Origin: Gnetum montanum
Lineage: Eukaryota; Streptophyta; Gnetopsida; Gnetales; Gnetaceae
Direction of reading: 5' to 3'
Assembly: GCA_015680685.1 (NCBI GenBank)
Contig: MNCI01022190.1
Location: forward strand, 157,685 to 221,684
Length of the DNA stretch: 64,000 bases
Shown: piece by piece, positions 58,640-64,000 of the stretch
How positions within the stretch are numbered: the stretch's first letter is position 1
Layout: each line of letters starts with the position of its first letter
Program-made: the position numbers and the translations under genes
The notes under the pieces: generated by a model
The model's database searches: none
What the model was told of the DNA's origin: nothing
Seen by the model: the letters and a program-made list of their open reading frames with translations, nothing else

Positions 58640-60184
58640 AACACCTAGTTCAAACCCTTAACATTGAGGCTGGTAGCATTATTGAAGACTCTCTATTGAG
58701 GTTCTAGTCACAACACATAATGGTGAGGAGAAAACACTAAAATTAAGTTTCTTACTTAAACCTTAGCATGCTCAAGACATCACCAAGTTCCTTTAAGATA
58801 ACATTAAGGTCTTTGCCTAGTCATATGAAGATATGCGAAGTCTTGATCCATGTCTAGTTTAGTAGAACATTATACTTGATCCTAGTATTAAACTATTTAA
58901 GCAAAATATTTGCAAAAATAGGCTAGATCTAGCCTTGATAGCTTGTGATGAGATCAAACTTTACCAAGCAAGTTTTTTTCAAGCTATTAACTACATCGAT
59001 TGGGTGTCCAACATAGTGGTAGTCCCTAAGAAAATTGGGAGTATATGTATTTGCATTGATTTCCAAGACCTAAATAAGGCAACTATTCAAGATGATTTTT
59101 CTTTACCTAGTATCAACCAACTCATTGATACTATAGCTAGACATGCCTTGCTATCCTTCATGGATGGATTCTTGGAATACAATTAAGTTAGAATTAACCT
59201 AGAACATCAACTTTACATGACCTTTATGACCCCTTGGGGAACCTTTTGCTATGTAAAGAATGTGGATGTAACCTACCAACAAGCCATGATGTACATATTT
59301 AGTGACTATATGCTAGGGTTACTTAATGATTATGTGGATGACATAGCAGTCAAATCCAAAAGTGGCCAATGATCATGCACATGACCTTGACTTAGTGCTT
59401 AAACAATGTCTCAAATATGAACTTAGGATTAATCCTAAGATTTCTTTGGTGTTAAAACTAGTAAGATGCTTAGCTTTGTAGTGTCTGAAATAGGGATACC
59501 TATTGATCTTGATCAAGTTAAGGAGCTTTGGGAGCTTCAAAGTAGACTGCAATTTATCCATAGGTTCATCTCAAGGCTCATGGATGAGCTACCATCCATG
59601 CAATACTTGTTTAAGAAAAGAGTTGACTATGAGTGAACTGCCCAGTGCCAAGAAGCCTTTAATAACATTAAGCAAGAGTTGGTCCAACTACCCAAGGTGT
59701 ATCCACCACAAAAGTATAAACCTTTTTACATCTACATTGCTATCTCTAACACATCCATAGCCTCTCTACTCTATCAAAAATGAGATGATGGAGAAGAGCT
59801 AATAGTATACTACTTGATTCATGCACTAATAGCCTATGAGACCCTATACATAGGGTTTGAGAAGTATTTTCTAGCCTTGGTCTTCTCCTTGAAGAAGCGA
59901 AGACGCTACCTTTTCAAAAGTCAAGTTAACATTATAAACAAAGATAATGTACTTAGAGCCATAACAACCAACATCTACGAAAGTAGCAAAAAATCATGAT
60001 GAAAGGCCATAATAGTTAATTTCAACTTACATTAAATCTCCTAAGCCTCAACTAAAGATTAAGCTAGAGTAGCACAACTTGTAGTTTTCCCAGTTGATGA
60101 TAATGTAGCCATAGATCTTGAATTTCCTAATGAGCATGTTAACATGGTTAATGAGGTACTCAATGAGGATAATTGACCTTAAAA
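58640..60184 (+). pseudogene. Reverse transcriptase and RNase H of C
   Basis: Closely parallels G: DWVSNIVVVPKKIGSICICI (58996), DFQDLNKATIQDDFSLPSIN, LLSFMDGFLEYN, an intact LLNDYVDDIAVKS (YVDD near 59331-59342), GFVVSE-like sequence near 59480 and PFYIYIAISNTSIASLL (about 59728). RNase H has YETLYIGFEKYFLALVFSLK (about 59836). It ends in EFPNEHVNMVNEVL (about 60120), where an insertion begins. Frameshifts at 59370 and 59640 and many stops. Confidence 0.85.
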
Positions 60185-61251
60185 TGTGGGGGAATGAATA
60201 AGTTTTCCAAATCAAGATTTACAACCACAAAAAAACACACCCAAAATTACATGGTTTCCCAACTTGGGTACTCTACACTCAAAGGGTAGATGGCTTGCAT
60301 ATCTCTAGACTTTGTTTCTCTTAAAATGTGATTTGAATGGTACTAGACCCTATACAAGCTCTAAGATCTACTCCAAAGTGATTCATTTCTACAAATCCAC
60401 TCAACCTCACAAGGTTCTGATAAGCTTAGAATGTGGTTTCAAGGATCCCAAAACCTTTACATCTAGAGCTCCACTCTAGAGTGTTAAAACACTATACCAA
60501 TACTCAATACCAAAGGATCCTGACAAGCTCAATGATGATTCCTTCTTGCAAGAAGCACATCAACCCTAGTGGGGCAACAAGAAAGAGAAATAAAAATTAC
60601 AAGGAAAGAATGCAACTAATTTGTTGTCCCTTGTACTTTGAGACACAATATAATATAATCACTACAACAATAAAAAATGATGGAAAATGAGGTACACAAA
60701 CAAAGTACACAATAATTTCTTGATGTTGACACTTGCTTACTCAAAAACCTACACAATGCCCAAGAGAATGAATTATTCTTATAGCCTTGAATTTTTTGAA
60801 ATCACCTCAAAATTCATGCAACAACTATCTAACAACTAGTGAAGATGTCTTCTTCAAGATTGAGACATTTCTCTGCAAAAGATTTCAATTCTAGGGAGAT
60901 GTCTCTTCTATGAAGGTGACATATTTTCCTAAAAGGATATGTCTCATATTTTTAGGAGACATCTTCTCTAGGTCTTCTTCACTTTAGCCAAGACATCTTC
61001 TACTTCTAGGAGACGTCTTCTTAGTTGTTGAACTTTGATTCTTAAAGATTCCTTTTGTTGATTTAAACATCTTCATTTTGTCGTAATCTCCATTCTTGCC
61101 CTTGCTTCCAATTTCCTTATGAAGTCCTTGACCCTGATGTCCCTGCTCCCTTAAGTACTTGTCCATGCTCTTGTACTACAAACATGACAACCACACAAGC
61201 ATCCTTTGTTCTCCATTTTCCTTGAGGTTTTGACATAAGAAAATGTTAAAA
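60185..61251. mobile_element. Unclassified 1.07-kb insertion in C pol
   Basis: It splits the second RNase H of C. TTAAAA occurs at 60179-60184 and again at 61246-61251, so it looks like a 6-bp target duplication. The interior has no convincing coding sequence and no obvious terminal repeats. Within it, GAGACATCTTCT-like words recur at 60845-61015. The class is unknown. Confidence 0.5.
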
Positions 61252-62995
61252 CCCAAGGGTTATGGAGCTATCATGCACTTTGACGAAGCCTTAACTAGTC
61301 ACGGGGCTAGTGCTACTCCATCTTAACATTACCTTCTAGTGTAATCCAATCTTTCACTTACCATTTTTAATTTCCATGTACCAACAACATGAAGAAGTAT
61401 GAAGGATTAATCAGAGGAATGATGGTAGCTCATGACCAAGAAATCAAATGTCTAATGATAAAAGGTGATTCACAACATGTGGTTAACCAAGTAATTGAGG
61501 TTTATGCATGTAAAGACAAACCAGTTAAAACCTTACTATGACCTAGCTAAGAAGCTAATGTGACAACTTACAAATGTTGGTATTCAAGATATATCTTGAA
61601 CTGAGAATACATTAGTTGATGCCATTGCAATCTTAGACCTAAGTGTGATGTTAGACATGTTTAGCAAGTTACCTTTCTTAATCATGAACTATGTCATTCC
61701 CATCATGTAGGACACTAAAGGTGTCTCTATAGCCATCATCGACAATGCCCCTCAAAAGGAGTGGTATGATGATATCAAGTTTTTATCTAATGCATGGTAA
61801 ATTTCCATAGAACCTAACTGCTTCCCAAAAGGACATTGTACATAAAAGATCAAAATAATATGTCATTGTAGGTAATAACACACTATGTTGAAGGTCTTAT
61901 GATGGCATATTATTAATGTGCTTGGGAAAAATCAAAGCCCACATATTTCTTGAGCAAGTTCATGAATGTGTATGTGGAGGACATATAGAACCTAGAGCCA
62001 TAGCTATAAAAATTAGAAGTTTAGGATACTATTGGCCCTATATGGAAAGTGACTACCTATAGAAGGTCAAAACTTGTGATACCTATCAATGGCATAGCAA
62101 CATGATACACATGCCACCAATTGATTTGCACACTATTTAGATAACTTGGCCATTTCAATAGTGAGAACTTGACATTATAATATTTATAATGCCTAAGTCT
62201 TCCACGGGCATAACTTTATCATCACTACAACCAAATATTTTAAAAAGTAGGTTGAAGCTATTCCTCTAAGGAAAACAAAATCTTAGCAAGTCTCTAAATT
62301 CATATTAGATAACATAGTAGCCTATTTTGACATACCTCTAACCATAGTCACATATAACATACCTTAATTTAGTACACAAGAAATGCAAGCCTTTTTTCAA
62401 GAACTAAGCATTAAGCATTTCTCTTCATCACCATACTATTATCAAGAAAATGGACAAGATGAAGCTAGCAACAAAGTTATCATAAACTTGCTCTAAAAGA
62501 TTCTAAATAACAGTAGACACAAGTGGCATGAACAACTTGTCCATGCACTTTGGGCCTATAGGACTACCTTTCAAACTACAACTAGTGTCACTCTATATAG
62601 CCTTATTTATAGATCTAAAGTGTTCTGCCTCTTGAATTACAAGTTTCATTGCTAATAATAGCTTTATCTAACTTCATTAATGATGACCAGAATAAGGAGC
62701 TACATACTATCAACCTTGATTCAGTGGAAGAGTAGTGAATACAAAGTCTTGCTCACATTGAAAGATACCAAGAGAGGTAGAAGCAATAGCATCATCATTA
62801 TCTAAATAAACAAAAGATCAAGGAGGGACATTAAGAATGTTTGCAAACATGCAGACATGTTCTTAGAAAATTGGGAGGGACCTTTTCTAGTCACAAAAAC
62901 CTATGACAATGGAGCATGCAAATTGGCAAACATGGATGGGAATGAATTGGCCAATCTACTCAACCATTCCTATCTCAAGCCTTATTACATCTAAC
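61252..62995 (+). pseudogene. Second RNase H and integrase of C
   Basis: RNase H resumes with MHFDEALTSHGASA (about 61273) and NNMKKYEGLIRGMMVAHDQE (61387), like G's YFDKASITRGGNA and NNVAKYEGLLRG. Integrase: VHECVCGGHIEPRAIAIKIR (about 61958), CDTYQWHSN (second Cys of the pair lost), then the core with SSSPYYYQENGQDEASNKVI (about 62427), WAYRTTFQTTTSV and a C-terminal LANMDGNELANLLNHSYLKP (about 62923). Many frameshifts; inactive. Confidence 0.8.
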
Positions 62996-63664
62996 ATGAT
63001 TTTCTTTGTAGGTATGAATGAATAATTGACATTTATGACCTTTACAACTAATAGCAAGCGAGCCTACATGATATATATATCTATTTGGCACAATGAATGA
63101 ACTACAAGCTTTATAAAATCTAATGCACATGGCATAGATCTCTCAATGTTGCACCGATAGTAGCCTATGATGGCCCTAGTTTACTAGTTATCTCATGTAT
63201 CCCCATACAAGATTTTGTAATAGCATATTTTCTTTGTCTTTTTCTATTGTTCACCTAGAGTTGTGTTTGCAAGATGGAGCCTAAAAGTCATCATGAAGGT
63301 GTAACTCATTATGGTAAAAAGTTACCATGTGACCTTGATGTACTAGATTTGGTTAGCCTATCTTGCCATGTTAAGAGTGCTTGTCTCATATCACTTTCAT
63401 TAATCCTTTTGAGCCACAATCCCATAGCCCAATTACAACCTTACTTAACTTGAACAAAAATGATGACCTATGTTTGACATGCATGCATTGTGGCCATGTG
63501 ACATCTCCTTCGTCATGCTTCACCATCAAGCTCATTGGATGTAACATGTCTCATTCAATGAGAAAACCAAATTAAATTCAGCATTGGTAATGAAACCTAA
63601 TGAAGGTTTTACCCCACACAAAAAAAAAGAGGAAGAAAAAGAAAGAATGGAAAAGAAAAGTTAT
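62996..63664. other. 3' region of C before a D-type LTR
   Basis: Non-coding. A 40-base purine-rich run lies at 63620-63660. It may be C's 3' untranslated region or the end of another element. The open frame 63381-63575 has no motif. Confidence 0.45.
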
Positions 63665-64000
63665 TGATGAGACGCGACATGGATAAACCTTGCAACACGT
63701 GGTTTCATTTATTACTTTCATTTACTGCTTTCCTAGTGCATTCAAGTACGACTTGATTACGAGCGTCTACGGACGTGTACGGCTAGTCAAGGAATCGGCT
63801 GCTTGACACAATGCATGAGTACGACTCAATTACGAGCATTGGCTGCTTGGTAACCCAGTAGCATATTCCAGGATTCTGCACTTGGTAATCCCAGTAGTAG
63901 TCCGATGTGTACGGCTAGTTGAGGAATCAGCTGCTCATTGCTAGGCTAGAACGTGTGATAAGTACGACTTAGTTACGAGCACCCACGGGTGTGTACGGCT
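63665..64000 (+). repeat. D-type LTR fragment, continuing past the window
   Basis: Starts TGATGAGACGCGACATG, like D's TGATGAGATGCGATATC. It then jumps to the GATAAACCTTGCA block (2079 in D), so about 240 bases are deleted. It carries at least four copies of the GTACGACTYRATTACGAGC / GTGTACGGCTAG repeat. It is Athila-type, so it is not C's own LTR. Confidence 0.75.

Overview
The window reads as a gene-poor, retrotransposon-filled stretch of a large plant nuclear genome. Plant-type Ty3/gypsy elements of two lineages (Athila-like and Tat-like), a plant RLCK/PBS1-like kinase fragment, GT-AG introns and decayed reading frames all point to a seed plant. A gymnosperm is my best guess, on general feel only. 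I see no intact host gene, no rRNA or tRNA gene, and nothing prokaryotic. I use letters for the elements.

Nesting, worked out from LTR ends and target-site duplications (TSDs). Tat-like element C (+; gag from 54389, pol 58640-62995) is interrupted by Tat-like element B (-; LTR to 54388, gag 53863-52897 and 18097-16576). B is interrupted at 16575 by Tat-like element A (-; LTR 15007-16575, gag-protease down to about 10490). B is also interrupted at 18098-52896 by Athila-like element E (+), with a perfect ATCTT duplication. E contains a truncated Tat-like element F (-; 24946-47039). F's gag is split by a long Tat-like element G (+; 26484-44117; TSD GCATC/GCGTC). E's 3' LTR is split by X2 (48858-52170; TSD GTGTG). 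At the left, A is interrupted by an Athila-like LTR, D (1817-2748), and by X1 (3112-6967; TSD CTTGG). Another D-type LTR fragment runs off the right end from 63665.

Two things stand out. First, G carries between its protease and its reverse transcriptase an antisense gene with about eight exons (37471 down to 33053). It encodes an FCP1/HAD-like region, a domain like the 'putative plant transposon protein' family, a coiled coil and an acidic tail. Element A carries a diverged copy in the same place, also antisense to its gag-protease (+ strand, 2761-9699), with matching exon lengths and splice sites. It therefore looks like a retained part of this retrotransposon lineage rather than a chance insertion.

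Second, X1 and X2 share an identical 31-bp left end and a roughly 1.1-kb right-end module with a TATA box and TGTTGGC/GCCAACA termini. Each has its own 5-bp duplication. Between the shared ends each carries different host-gene sequence: a kinase fragment in X2, and an intron-containing fragment of an unrecognised gene in X1. They look like a gene-capturing LTR-type family, possibly as solo LTRs with cargo in U3.

Tandem arrays fill the non-coding parts of the Tat-like elements: 44-bp and 27-bp units after G's protease, 30-36-bp units after G's integrase, and about 193-bp units in C. Nearly all reading frames are decayed. Many stops sit where relatives have Gln, Trp or Arg, and integrase catalytic residues show G-to-A changes, as expected from methylation and cytosine deamination.
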